From: Plasmodium malariae
Lineage: Eukaryota; Apicomplexa; Aconoidasida; Haemosporida; Plasmodiidae
DNA: 64,000 nt
Assembly: GCF_900090045.1 (NCBI RefSeq)
Contig: NC_041786.1
Coordinates: forward strand, 3,032,501 to 3,096,500
Direction: 5' to 3'
Shown piece by piece: positions 24,463 to 36,826 of this stretch (its first letter is position 1; the number at the start of each line of letters is the position of its first letter). Both the position numbers and the translations under genes were made by a program. A model generated the notes under the pieces. The model was given only the letters and a program-made list of their open reading frames with translations, had not been told where the DNA came from and ran no database searches.

Positions 24463-25630
24463 TTAACCATATATTCGCTGAGGCTTCCCCATGGTACTTT
24501 TAATGTGCAACGTTCTGATGTTTTGCCAATTTTTCTTTAGGAGGGAGACTAAAAAGTTAATTGCATGCACAATATTCGATCTTAATTCTTCTTCTTTTAA
24601 ATTAGCGTGACCAACAGGTACACCCATACATAAAACTTTTTTTAGTTGGAATTTAATAGATGATTTTAATTCAAGAATCTTATCATTAATTTTATCATTA
24701 TGAGTAATTAAGGAAGGAAATTTTCCTGCTTTGTTTAAACCTGGACCTAGTAATTTTGGAATTTGTGGTAAAATTACCTGACTAGCTAAAAATGCATCAT
24801 ATTTTTTGGCTAATTTTTTGACTAATGTTTTATCTTTATTTAATTTTTTCATAGCTTCTATGTCCATGTAATCTAATTCTAACTTTTGAGCTTCTTCAAC
24901 ATGTACAGCATCTCCTAATATGCAAACTTTTAACTTTTTTCTTACTTCATTTGACAGTCGAACTGTACCCGAAAAACGTTTATCTCTTTGTGTGTCGTAA
25001 TCTTTCAGCCCTATTTGCAGTTCAATTGTTTCCACGAATTTTCTCTTTTTTTGTCTTGTTCCTTCGAACACATCAGCAATAGCTTTTTTAAGTAAATCTT
25101 GGTTTAATTTGCTGAAAAGTGGGGTAAGGTAACGGTGAAATGTGAATGATAAAATATAAACCGTTACACAAATAGAGTGGAATATATATATATGGGATTA
25201 CGGAAAAATGGGAAAAAATAAAATAAAAATAAAAGATATGAATGAAATGGAAAAAATGCAAGAAATTTATATATTATGTTCCTCATTATACTACAATTCC
25301 TCATGATTCAAAACACAAGGTCCTCAAACGAGAAGCGTTTTAAAAATGACAAATACTCGCCGATTAAAAAATATACGTAAACAAGTGTACATTTAATATA
25401 TATTCAAAGGCAAAAAAATGCAACTATAATATGTTATTTTGTTTTTTCTCAAATGTAAGCATAGTGGAGCAGAGAAACAAAAAAAAATGTACATACGCAA
25501 ACGTACACATATAGATGCAGCACGAACTGAATAAACTTTATAAACTATTTTTATGTACGCTTTTCATATATATGTACTGTGCTGAACAAACAGATTATTA
25601 ACTCTCTTTTTAAATATATTATTACCTCAT
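24463..25630 (-). CDS. 60S ribosomal protein L10a (uL1)
   Basis: Exon 1 is only five bases (ATGAG, 25630-25626) before a GTAATA donor; exon 2 is 25111-24463 after the acceptor cttttcag. Joined, they give [13 protein letters not shown]... and a 217-residue protein, the same length as human L10a. Conserved landmarks: [68 protein letters not shown] and the C-terminal [25 protein letters not shown]. uL1 forms the L1 stalk at the ribosomal E site and helps release deacylated tRNA. The 514-base intron lies inside codon 2, so an annotation lacking exon 1 would start too late at a non-ATG codon. The start is well supported by the family N-terminus. Confidence 0.95.
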
Positions 25631-28600
25631 GGTGTAAATGAAATATTAAAAAATAATACGTTTTTATAATTTAAGGGAGTGTATCTTCTAGTTTTTTTTT
25701 TTTTTTTTTTTTTTTTTACAGTAAATAAAACCTCCAACGTTAACGTCTTTCAGAGTAAAAATAAAAAGCGTCAATTTAATTATGTAAAAATTAATAAGCC
25801 AGAATGTAATTATTTACATCTATCTTTTCAAAGATAATGAACGATGTACATATAATGAATAAATATAATTAATTTTGGAATTTATATGTTAATATTGAAA
25901 AAAAAATTATGTACATTATGAATTTTTACTTCAGCAATAACAAAAATATAACCTTGTATTTTTAATGAAATGTTATATATTATTATAAAAAAAAAAAAAA
26001 AAAATGAGTAAAAAAATGAAAAATTTCGTTAAAATCATTTTGTAATTTGTGCGTATTACAATATGTATATACATGTAAATATTTACATATATATATGAAT
26101 ATACATACATATATCTTGATATATACGCATAATAACATGAGCTAACATGTAAACATAAAAAAAATAAAGTAGGAAAAAAAAGGAGGGCACTAAAGTAAAA
26201 TCAGAGAGTAAGGAGTACTCATTTTTACATCCTCCTAGTTTAAATCTTCAAATATAAACTTGGTAGTTCGTATGTTTTTATACATACATACATATGTACA
26301 ATTATAAATATATTTATACATACATATGTTTATACATATGCACAATTATAAATATATTTATACATACATACGTTTATACATATGCACAATTATAAATATA
26401 TTTATACATACATACGTTTATACATATGCACAATTACATACATACGTTTATACATATGCACAATTATAAATATATTTATACATACATACGTTTATACATA
26501 TGCACAATTATAAATATATTTGTACATACATACGTTTATACATATATATATATATATATGTTTATATGTAAATATAGGTTATTTTAAAGAAAATGAGTAT
26601 CATTTGTTATGCACAATGATCTATGTACCTAGTTACGGTGTGGCATTAAAAAAAACAAAATAAAATTAAATAAAATAAAACAAGTTAAAACTAAAATAAT
26701 TTATTGGAAATCTTGTGCAAAATAATTACATGTATTTTTATGAGAATTAACCGTTCATATGTTTGTGTTAAATATTTACTATATGTATACATGTATTATG
26801 TATATTTTAACTTTTTGCCATTTATTGATATGAGATTTTCCTATATTGAAGCTTCATGAAGATGTAATTGACAATGTATCTTAGTTATTAAATATAATAT
26901 ATGAAAAAAAAAAAAAAAAAAAAAAAGAGAAATTATTAATAGTTAATAATATCTTAAATAATGAAAAAAGTATATGGTATAGACTTTTTTGTATTTTTTA
27001 AAGCTAATTTATTAACTCTTTTTTCACGGCATATTTTACTCTACATTTTACACCTTTTATTACATATTTTATTATATACTTTATTATACACTTTATTTTA
27101 CACTTTATTTTACACTTTATTTTACATTTAACGACGCGTTTTATTATACATTTTACTGCACATTTTATTTTAAATAATAAAAAAATAGACCAGTTATAAT
27201 AAGAGAACATTTATTTAAATATAGAACCAAAATGTATAAACAATGGTGAAATAATAATTATAATGTTTCATGATCATATAACCGACCATCCTTTCCTTAA
27301 TAGTACAATAAGTACGACATACTGTAATGTATTTGTAATTGGATGCATTTGTACAATACGTTCAAACGAATATAAAGCAATATCTTAATAATAATAAAAA
27401 ATTTTAAAATGAAAAAAAAAAGTGCATTTTTTTTTTTTTTTTTTTTTTTTTGAGTATGGGATTTCAAAGTTCTATATATGTTATAATTTTATAACATATC
27501 ATATTATATTTATTAAATAACATATACCTTAATTCTTTATATTCTCTTATATAAAAAATTATTTTTCCCAATACACAATGAAATGTACATCAGTGAGTCC
27601 TTTGTGTATATATGTATAAATAACTATGTAATATGTTAGGAAATGAATAATTATGTTGAAATTTTAAATGGGTTACGGTATAAAAAAAAAAAATTGAACG
27701 AAAGTTATGTGAAAGTTATGCGAAAAATAAATCAAATAAAAAAAATAAAAAGGATGAACGGTAACATATTTTTCAACTTATGTTTTATTGTAAATTGGCA
27801 GTCGTTAATTATAACGGTGGAATAATGAATTATGATCGTACAAAAGCTACACAACCTTTTCAACAACATACAGAAGATGCCTTAAAAAAATGAACACTAA
27901 CCGTATATATTTTTATAAGTACTTACTTAATATGAGTATATATATAGCATGCACATATATATAAAGGACAAATAAGTCATAAAACTTCTAATATTATTGC
28001 TCTAGCGTATATGAGATGGTAAAAATATTATATATTCCATTAAAAAAGGAAATTAAATTAAAAAAAAAAATTTTTTTTTTTCCCCCACATTTTTTATATG
28101 ATTGCAAATATTGCATACAATAATTTTAAGTAAATAATTATTAAATAATTATGCACAGCGCAATGTACTGTCATTGAACAGTTCGCAAAAATGGTAGTGT
28201 TCTACATAAAAATATGTATGTGTAAATAAAATATCACAAATCAAAATTAGCCTATATAACCATAAACAGATGTTCCTTTTCACTTTTCACTTTTTTTTTT
28301 TTAATATGTTTCCTGTAATTTGTTAAAAAATTTTCTCATTATATTACGCTTATTAAAATATAGTAATTTTTTTCCTTATTTTTCTTTTTTTTTTTCTTTT
28401 TATACAATACTGTATGCACGCTTTTAAAATATATGCTATATACAGAGATCTTTAAGGGGTTTCAGCTATTCTATTAAGATTATTTTTTAAAAATTGCATT
28501 GTCCTTTACCCGCCTATATCTTCGTAATTTATAAGCAAAAAAATTTTATAATAATAATACTTACAGTACATAATTATATACAGTCCCGTTAAGCCTTTTC

Positions 28601-29963
28601 AACTATCTACAAACATGCAAAGACTATTTTGTAAATGTACTAACAATATTATAAAATTAAATACATGTATATACATACATTTGTACATATATGTATATAT
28701 ATACTTATACATAAAAAGTATAACGTGTTTTCGTAATAATTTCTTTTAATGAAAAATTCCTTTTCATCTTCTTATTGCACAAGAAACACCAAAAAAAAGG
28801 ATATATATATTAAGATGAACGAATAAAAATATTGTATTCTTAAAAATCTCAAAAAAAAAAAAATTATTAACACAATAAATAAAACAAAAAGAAAAAAAAA
28901 ATAGCTTTTTTATTATCATCATCATAATGGTATTAAAATAATATCTAATGGTAGAGGGTTTGGTTTACATAAATTAAAATACAATAAAAAATAAACTTTT
29001 AAAATATACTTTAATTTTTGTATACATATATTTTTTGAATTACAAGGAGTTAATATTATATATACATATATATTATATATATATATCAGAATATAATGAA
29101 ATATATTATACATACATATAATTTTATCACTAATGTAGTATATCTAATACCATGTATAGCCAATTATAATTTAATATCATATAATTTATATATTAACATA
29201 AATTATAAACGTAATAAAATATTATTATAATTTATTATCGATTAAGTGAACACCCAAGCACATTGTATATAATTATATATGTGATATATAACAAGCATAT
29301 TGCATATTATGTTTAAAATATTTGCTTGTATGTGTTATATATATATATATATAATATATATACACGCATTGCCTACATATATATTATTTTTTCCTTTAAA
29401 TTAAGCAATTATATATATATATTATAATAAGATTAATATATAAACATGTATATGTATACGTATATATATGTATTTATAATAATATTGTAGTAGCATTATA
29501 TATATTCACTCTCATTTTTTTTTTTCTTTTTATTTTATATATTTTTTTTTCTTTCATATTTTTTATAATCATTTCATTACCTTTTTTTTTTTTTTAATTT
29601 TTCATTTTCATTTTTTTTTTTTCCTTTTTTTTTTTTTTTTTTCCCTTTTATATTCATTAATCAGTTCTATGAATTATATTTGATTTTAATTTTTTAGCCT
29701 TTAAAATTGTTAAATTATTCACATATTAATAAAATATTATATATATATATTTATGTATATTACTTTTTTTCATTTTTAATAAAAATACATATTATATATA
29801 TATATATATATATGTTTATATTTGTATTTATTTACATATACATACTTATATTATTATTTATATGTATATATATACAATATACGTACTATATATAAATCTT
29901 CTAATTATATACAGTACTGTTAAAACAAAGTATCCTTAGTGTACTCTGTTTTTAAAATGTAAA
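25631..29963. other. Divergent 4.3-kb intergenic region, extremely A+T-rich
   Basis: Separates the start codons of L10a (-) and the acidic protein (+), so it must hold both promoters. It contains a poly-T run at 25692-25718, a 44-bp minisatellite (26283-26555), poly-A/T runs at 25988-26003, 26904-26926 and 27427-27451, and a stretch from about 28850 to 29900 made almost entirely of A/T with (TA)n blocks. No exon or RNA gene can be supported. Confidence 0.6.
26283..26555. repeat. 44-bp minisatellite
   Basis: About six tandem copies of a 44-base unit beginning tttatacatatgcacaatta and ending tacatacatacg; one copy carries an internal deletion near 26423-26440. It lies about 0.7-0.9 kb upstream of L10a. 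Confidence 0.9.
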
Positions 29964-30683
29964 ATGGTGGATTCACCATCAAGAAAAAGAGCTTTGATTA
30001 CTTCAGAAGATAAAAAAGAAAAAAAAAATATGGTTAGCAAAAAAAATAGCAACGCCCTTGAAGAATCTGAAAATATTGAGGAAGCTATTGATAGTGTAAT
30101 AAATGACAAAAAAAATAATGAAGCTATGAAAAAAGAGAAAAAAAAGAAAAAAGAAAAAAAAAATAAAGATAATGATGTAGATAAAGATAATGAGGAAGAA
30201 GATGAAGGAAATGAAGAGGATACATTAAAAAAATTTTCAGTTGATACTAGTGAGAACGATGACGATAAGGATGATGACGATGATGATGATGATGACGACG
30301 ACGATGACGATGACGACGATGATGATGAGGATGATGATGATGAGGATGATGATGATGAAGATGATGATGACGATGAAGATGATGAAGAAGATGAGGACGA
30401 TGATGAGGATGATGATGAGGATGAAGATGATGACGAGGATGAAGATGATGATGAGGATGACGATGATGACGATGATGATGATGAAGAGGAAGATGAGGAT
30501 GAAGAAGATGATGATGATGAAGATTTTGAAGATATGGATGATGACGAAGATGATGATGAAGATGATGACGACGATGATGAAGACGATGAAGATGATGATG
30601 ACGATGAGGATTTGGAAGTAGGTTCTAAAAAAGAAGGTGAATCACATACAAAAAAAGGTAGTGACGGCGAAGGATTTGACTAA
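29964..30683 (+). CDS. Poly-Asp/Glu acidic protein, conserved function unknown
   Basis: ATG at 29964, 239 residues. The N-terminal 90 residues are basic/charged (SPSRKRALITSEDKKEKK, then a Lys-rich block near 50-67), followed by about 125 residues that are almost only Asp with Glu, and a short tail ending GSDGEGFD. Long acidic tracts of this kind occur in histone chaperones and nucleolar proteins, so a nuclear role is plausible, but I see no chaperone motif and name no family. The frame is secure because GAT/GAC/GAA/GAG alternate freely. A single-frame overlapping Met/Thr-rich reading is a shadow of the repeat. Confidence 0.72.
   Translation: MVDSPSRKRALITSEDKKEKKNMVSKKNSNALEESENIEEAIDSVINDKKNNEAMKKEKKKKKEKKNKDNDVDKDNEEEDEGNEEDTLKKFSVDTSENDDDKDDDDDDDDDDDDDDDDDDDEDDDDEDDDDEDDDDDEDDEEDEDDDEDDDEDEDDDEDEDDDEDDDDDDDDDEEEDEDEEDDDDEDFEDMDDDEDDDEDDDDDDEDDEDDDDDEDLEVGSKKEGESHTKKGSDGEGFD
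30241..30615 (+). repeat. Asp/Glu-coding trinucleotide (GAT/GAC/GAR) tract
   Basis: About 375 bases of imperfect trinucleotide repeat inside the acidic protein. Codon mixing shows selection for acidic residues rather than simple slippage of one triplet. Confidence 0.85.
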
Positions 30684-30847
30684 ATATGTATTAAAAAAAA
30701 AATAAAAAAATTGAATTATTCTTATCATTTATAACATATTTATAAATAATGGATATAAATATGCAAATATGTTTCTTTAAATTATATGGTTCTGTTTTTA
30801 AATGCTTATTTGTGTATTTTATATGTTTTCCTTCGATGTTGTAAATT

Positions 30848-30945
<98 letters not shown>

Positions 30946-31229
30946 TATATATATGTATATGCGTATATATTTATGCACGCACCTTATATATATGTATATA
31001 TATATTTTTTTTTTATTAATATGGTTGTTCTACTTTTTATTTTTTTACGTTGCAATTTGAACATTTAAAATATTTTACATGTATCAAAAAAGCAAAAAAA
31101 TCTATTTATTTAAAAAAAATACATTTAAAAATTAAATATAATGAAAGAATTTGAACATAGATGAAAAGTATTTAAAAATTTACTTTTGTCTTTCTGAATT
31201 GAGAAAAAGTATATATATATATATACGTC

Positions 31230-31280
<51 letters not shown>

Positions 31281-32471
31281 ATATGTGTATGTAAGTATAT
31301 ATATATATATATGTATATTTTACACAGGTCTAACTATGTTTTTCATCCTTCTTTTTTTTTTTTACAACTATTTAAAAAAACTAAATATAAATTATACAGA
31401 AATGTTTTTAAAATAAATTTTTATCATATATATGAATTTTGCATTCACAGCATACTACTACATCATTGAAGTATTCGTGAGCATTTTGTATATATATATA
31501 TATATGTGTTATTATAAATTATATTATATTTCTTAATATTTTTTTTTTTTTTTTTCTTAATATTATTCAAATGAACACTTACAAAAAAGGTACTCTATAA
31601 ATAAAAGAATTTTCCCATTCTTTCATCCACGTAAATTTGTGTTCAAAGAGTAGAAAAGTTGCATCGACAGCTACTCGAATGTGTACGTGTGTACATATTT
31701 ATATATACACTTAAATAGTAAGTAGTATAAAAAAGAATAATAAATGCATCGTGAAAAATGAAAAAAATAGTAAACAGGAAACGTAGGAGTTCTATTATAG
31801 TCTTTTGAGCTATGCTTTCTCATTGTAAAATATTTTCTGTTCATTATTTATCTTAATACGAACACGTGACACAACATTCAGAAAATACGTGTTTGTATTA
31901 TGTTACATTATAAAATTTAGAATTAAAGATATAAAAAAAAAAAAAAAATTATATGAACTGTTCAGGAAGAATTTTTATTTGAAAAAAAAGATTGACATTT
32001 TAATAGGAAAGTTATTAAAAAAAGTAAATTACACTAAGAGAAAAAAAACAGAATGATTGATTAGCACATACATGCACATACATTTAAATATGGGGAAATC
32101 ATGTTAATAATAGGAATCAAAATACTTTAAATGTTAAAATATATTCATAATAATTATATAAAATAATATTTTGTTTATGTAGTTTAATTAATAAAATATA
32201 TCATTTCGGAAATGTTGAAAGTGTATTTTGTTTAAAAATAATTATGGATAGTTTATATTGAGGAACGGTGTAGCATTTCTGGTTAAACCCCCAATAATAT
32301 AATATAGAATTTTATGCATATTTTAAAATATTTTTTTTTTTTTTTTTTCATTATATTTTATTTCTCAGTTTGTTTAAAATTTGTTAACAAGGAGCTAAAG
32401 ATAATCTGTTTTTGTTTTTTTTTTTTTTTTTTTGTTTTTTCTCTAAAGATTACCTGTGAATATAATATATA
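30684..32471. other. Intergenic region with (TA)n and (TTTA)n microsatellites
   Basis: Lies between two plus-strand genes. Contains (TA)n at 30851-30901, (TTTA)n at 30901-30944, more TA blocks at 31210-31310, poly-T at 32333-32350 and 32418-32433. The frames open across the TA/TTTA run give Tyr-Ile repeats and are not coding. Presumed 3' UTR and promoter DNA. Confidence 0.6.
30851..30944. repeat. Compound (TA)n-(TTTA)n microsatellite
   Basis: About 25 TA units followed directly by about 11 TTTA units, in the 3' flank of the acidic protein gene. Confidence 0.95.
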
Positions 32472-34238
32472 ATGACTGAGCAAGATAAAAAACAGGAAAA
32501 ATTAAACTACAGCGATAAGGAGAAAATAAATACGGTATTGTGCTATAAATGTAAAAGGAACAATGCAGTAGTATGTACAAGAGAAAAGTCATGCAAAGAT
32601 TGCTTTTTACATCTTGTAGAGTATACATTTAAAAATACATTAAGAGAAAAATGCTTATTTAAAAACAAAGGAAGAAATGATTTTCAAGTTGAACAAGAGA
32701 TTGCACCAGAAAGTGATAATTATAAAAGGGATGACATTTCCTCTACACAATTTAGAGACCATGTACAGGTCAATGCCGATAAAATAGAAAATAATTATAA
32801 AAAATTAAATGAAGAAAAATGCCTGAACAAGACATGTGAAAAAGAAAAAAAAAAAGTGCACAACTTAAGCACACAAAAAAAAAAAAAAAAAAAAACAGCT
32901 ATAGCATTTTCGGGAGAAATTTGTTCGTCTTTTCTTCTATTTTCATTTGTAAAATATTTAGAGAACATAAAAAATAGAAAAAATGATTTTATATTAATGA
33001 ATGAACATTGCATTTTTAGTGAAATAATTTTCGTAGATATTTTTAACGATGAAAATTACATTTTTCACTTGATTATGACAATTGAGAATATATTGCACAC
33101 ATTAGAGAAAAATAAGGATATAAAAGGGAATAAAAGTAAAGAATCAAATTTAAAAAATTATGAAAATGGAAATAGTTTCTCATCAACAAACAATGATAAA
33201 AAAATATTGTTTATAGATGGAATATTTAGAAAAAAAATAAGCAAAATACATTTCGTGGTGTTGAAAAGTAATTATTTTATTAAAGAAAAATGTAAAATGG
33301 AGTTTACAATATATTACGATTTAGTAAAAAATGAAAAAAAAAATTATTATTTGAATTATATAAATGACATAATTATTTACAGTAACATTTTAAAATATTG
33401 CATAAATGAAAATATTAAGTGTGTACTTTTTGGAAATAACGCAAATAATATTTCAAATAAATCCTTTTTATATACAATATTTGGTAATGGTATAAATTTA
33501 CCCATTTGTACCGCTTATATTGACAATAGATATAAGGATATTCATTTTATTAAACCACTGAAAGATTTATTAAACAAAGAAATATATATATATTGCTTTT
33601 ACAAAAATATTACTTATTTACATAACACCGCGTTTTCACAAAACGTGTTATATAGAATTATAAACGATATGTTGTCTGCATTAGATGCCATGAATAATAC
33701 GACTTCCATAATTAATAAAACAACCAATAATTTGATTAATCTGATGAGTTGCTGTAACAGTAGAGACCAAAGGATCTATGATGCTATGTGTCACTGTGTT
33801 TGTAAGAGTAGCGAAAGGAAAAGAGGTGATTCGAACACTGCTACAGGTGATGTTAACAGTACTGCTAAAGATAATGATAACGGTACTGATAACGGTATTG
33901 CTAAAGGTGGTGCTAATGTTACTGGCAATGGTACCACTAAAGGCGATAATGTAAGATCTGATAAAAAAATATTTTATTCCAAAGATGTAGAGGGAGAATC
34001 CTCAACTACCATCAATTATAAATATATGAAAGATTTCAACAATATTTCTGCATGCTTTATTTGTTTTGGTAATAAGGAAACAGTGGAAGAAACAAATTTT
34101 ATAAAAAAATTGGACAAAGTTCAGTTAAGTAATATAAAAAAAATGAAATATTCTAATTTTATATGTTCAACTTGTTTGTGTATATTTTCATCTAATAATA
34201 GTTTTGTAAACCTTTTTAATGTTTTTTTTAATATTTGA
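32472..34238 (+). CDS. Cytoplasmic tRNA 2-thiolation protein 2 (CTU2/NCS2)
   Basis: Single exon, ATG at 32472, 588 residues. CTU1-CTU2 (Ncs6-Ncs2) place the sulfur of mcm5s2U34 in tRNA-Lys, -Glu and -Gln. The N-terminal zinc site C24-x2-C27 ... C41-x2-C44 is followed by the typical FLHLVEYTFKNTLR segment. The nucleotide-binding PP-loop (about residue 143, IAFSGEICSSFLL) lacks the SGGxDS signature, as expected for the non-catalytic CTU2 subunit rather than CTU1. The C-terminal cysteine module (ACFICFGNK ... FICSTCLCIF) is present. Asn/Lys-rich insertions (about 215-240) and a Gly/Thr/Asn repeat (about 450-495) enlarge the protein. The CTU1 partner is not in this window. Confidence 0.88.
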   Translation: MTEQDKKQEKLNYSDKEKINTVLCYKCKRNNAVVCTREKSCKDCFLHLVEYTFKNTLREKCLFKNKGRNDFQVEQEIAPESDNYKRDDISSTQFRDHVQVNADKIENNYKKLNEEKCLNKTCEKEKKKVHNLSTQKKKKKKTAIAFSGEICSSFLLFSFVKYLENIKNRKNDFILMNEHCIFSEIIFVDIFNDENYIFHLIMTIENILHTLEKNKDIKGNKSKESNLKNYENGNSFSSTNNDKKILFIDGIFRKKISKIHFVVLKSNYFIKEKCKMEFTIYYDLVKNEKKNYYLNYINDIIIYSNILKYCINENIKCVLFGNNANNISNKSFLYTIFGNGINLPICTAYIDNRYKDIHFIKPLKDLLNKEIYIYCFYKNITYLHNTAFSQNVLYRIINDMLSALDAMNNTTSIINKTTNNLINLMSCCNSRDQRIYDAMCHCVCKSSERKRGDSNTATGDVNSTAKDNDNGTDNGIAKGGANVTGNGTTKGDNVRSDKKIFYSKDVEGESSTTINYKYMKDFNNISACFICFGNKETVEETNFIKKLDKVQLSNIKKMKYSNFICSTCLCIFSSNNSFVNLFNVFFNI

Positions 34239-34533
34239 ATTTTTAAAGGTAAAATTTATTATTTATTTATATATGTTTTTTTTTAATTTTTTGCTATATA
34301 CATTTACTTAATTGTTCAGCTTCCTACGTACTTTGCGTGTGTAAACATTTTTTTTTTTATTTATAATAATGCCAAATTTAATATCTGTATGATAGGGACT
34401 GCTGGTGTATATAAAATGAAAATTTATTCACTGTTACAGTTCATAATAAAAAAGAGAGAAAAAAAAAAATTAGAAGGTAATAAAATAGAATAAAACATAA
34501 GTCTATCAGATAATATATAAAAGTCGAGCATAT

Positions 34534-36451
34534 TTACAGCCAGTCGTCGAAATTAACGTTAGGGTTTTTTACTTTCTCTGATTCTAGTTTATATTCTTCT
34601 GTATTTTCCTTATTTTCCTTATAAAGCAAAAAAAATAAAGAGGAACTATCATATCGCGTGTTTAAGTAAAGTGCGCATGGGCACGTATATATATATATAT
34701 ATATATACGTTTATATATGTGTTATGCGGGCGTATATTCGTACGAACATGTAGTACTACGTTTTTGTTTTTTTTTTTCTTGTTTGTTTATGTCTCACATT
34801 ATCTTTGTTATTATCCTTGTATATGTGCATCCTAATTCTTCTCTTAATTTTTTGAATTTTGTTAAAATGTATATTTTCTCTGTAGTCTTCATACATCGCA
34901 TTTTTTTGGTGCTTCAGGTGAATTTAAGGAGTTAATCATGTAGTGACGTGTGCATACGTGTGTACACATATATACATTTACACTTTTACACGCGTGTACA
35001 TATACATACATTCTTAGGTGAACATAATTATGATGCATTATTTTCCTACCTGATTTTTATTTTTGTACATTTCAAAAATAGAAAATCTGTTCAGAGAGTC
35101 GAGGTCGCCTGTCCATAATTCAAATATATTCTTAAGGGAAAAAAAAACAGAAAAAAAAAAAATGTTATAAATATACTCACGTGCACAAACACAATTAATT
35201 GGAAAATTAGAAACTCTGATAGCTTAATGCTTTATATATACACACATTTTTAAATCTATATTTTTATGTATTGTGATACTTTGTTCATAATTTTGTTATT
35301 ACATTGTAAATAATATAATTCTGATATGCATTAAAGAGAAATTTCTGAATTTGCTTAATTTCCTCTTGTTTATTAACATAGGGAAGAATACAATTTTCAA
35401 AGTATTTTAGCTCTCCTTCATTGTACACTGAAAAGGAAAAGGGAAAAGTAATCACATTGAAATAAAATAAAATATATACATAAATATTTTTTTATGACTG
35501 ATGCAGATGTGTAAGTATAACAATCCAAGTTACGCTTCGCTACATTTTGTTAAATTTTGTCATATTTCGATTATTTTGTTATATTTTCCAATATTTTGAT
35601 ATATTTCGTTGTGTTTTGTTATATTTTGCTGCATTTTATTATATTTTTATTTAACTATTATTAAGGGGGAAATAAAAGAGAGGAATTTTTTGTCTTGCCA
35701 ACTTAAACAATTCCTTTTTCTTGTTATTGTCAAGTTTTATTTCCCTAACAATGTTCTCCATGTCTTTCAGTTCTTCCTTTGAAACAAAAAGGCAGGATTA
35801 AGGGGTAAAATAAATCGAAGTAAAATGAAATGATGTACCATAAATTCAGATAAAATATATTGAAGTAAAATTAAATGATGTACCATAAATTCAGGTAAAA
35901 TATAACGAAATAAAATAAAATGTTGTATCATAAATTCAGATAAAATATATTGAAGTAAAATGAAATGATGTATCATAGATTCAGGTAAAATATATTGGAG
36001 TAAAATGAAATGATGTATCATAGATTCAGGTAAAATATATTGGAGTAAAATAAAATGATGTATCATAGATTCAGGTAAAATATATTGGAGTAAAATAAAA
36101 TGAAGAAAAATAAATTGAAGTATCTTAAAATGGAATAGCATAAATTAAAGTAAAAAATATAGAAAAAAGGATGTGAGTAAAAAGGCTGAAAAAATCTAAT
36201 AAAGAAAAACGTAAACATGCATAAATGTAAGTATTATGTTCTTCCTTTCTGTCCTTTTAATAATTTACTGAGCTCGTTGCATAAACTTGGGACAAGTATT
36301 TATAGTTGACGAAGTTGGAATAAGAAAAATGTTGGGAAAAGTTCAATGCATCGTACATTATTCTTCTTTTCAGTTTAAGTCTTTCTTCGTTAGTCATGCT
36401 AGAATAATTCTTTTCATAATTTTTATTTATGTTCTTAACCCCTAAATACAT
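34534..36451 (-). CDS. Unrecognised multi-exon protein, 5' end uncertain
   Basis: Six exons in consistent phase, in coding order: about 36451-36269, 35776-35656, 35427-35303, 35130-35050, 34911-34798 and 34617-34534. Junctions are GT..AG; the second donor (GTTAAA) and the acceptor before 34911 are weak. The joined reading has the charged, low-hydrophobicity texture of a real protein: RLKLKRRIMYDALNFSQHF, then NEGELKYFENCILPYVNKQE, NIFELWTGDLDSLNRFSIF and a C-terminus PNVNFDDWL. I do not recognise a family. A Met at 36451 is in frame, but a possible start exon with a clean GTAAGT donor exists at 37146-37129 (MLLSKF), perhaps joined through a short exon near 36854-36834; that part is speculative. 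Two introns carry minisatellites. Confidence 0.6.
35818..36110. repeat. 45-bp intronic minisatellite
   Basis: Six tandem copies of a 45-base unit of the form taaaatgaaatgatgtacca plus ataaattcag and aaaatatattg. It lies within the intron between 36269 and 35776 of the minus-strand gene. Its open frame is an artefact. Confidence 0.88.
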
Positions 36452-36476
36452 CCTTGTCTTTTCCGTTTCAGCAATA

Positions 36477-36826
36477 TAAAAATGGTATTATAATGTGTAT
36501 AAATGGTATTATAACGTGTATAAATGGTATTATAACGTGTATAAATGGTATTACAACGTGTATAAATGGTATTATAATGTGTATAAATGGTATTATAATG
36601 TGTATAAATGGTATTATAATGTGTATAAATGGTATTATAATGTGTATAAATGGTATTACAATGTATATAAATGGTATTACAACGTGTATAAATGGTATTA
36701 TAACGTGTATAAATGGTATTACAACGTGTATAAATGGTATTATAATGTGTATAAATGGTATTATAATGTGTATAAATGGTATTACAATGTATATAAATGG
36801 TATTACAACGTGTATAAATGTTATTC
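36477..36826. repeat. 21-bp minisatellite (aatggtattataatgtgtata)
   Basis: About 16 tandem copies with sporadic t/c and a/g differences. Because the unit is a multiple of three, frames on both strands are open throughout (VYKWYYN or IIIPFIH heptads). Its position between probable exons on the minus strand suggests an intron or 5' UTR. Confidence 0.9.
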
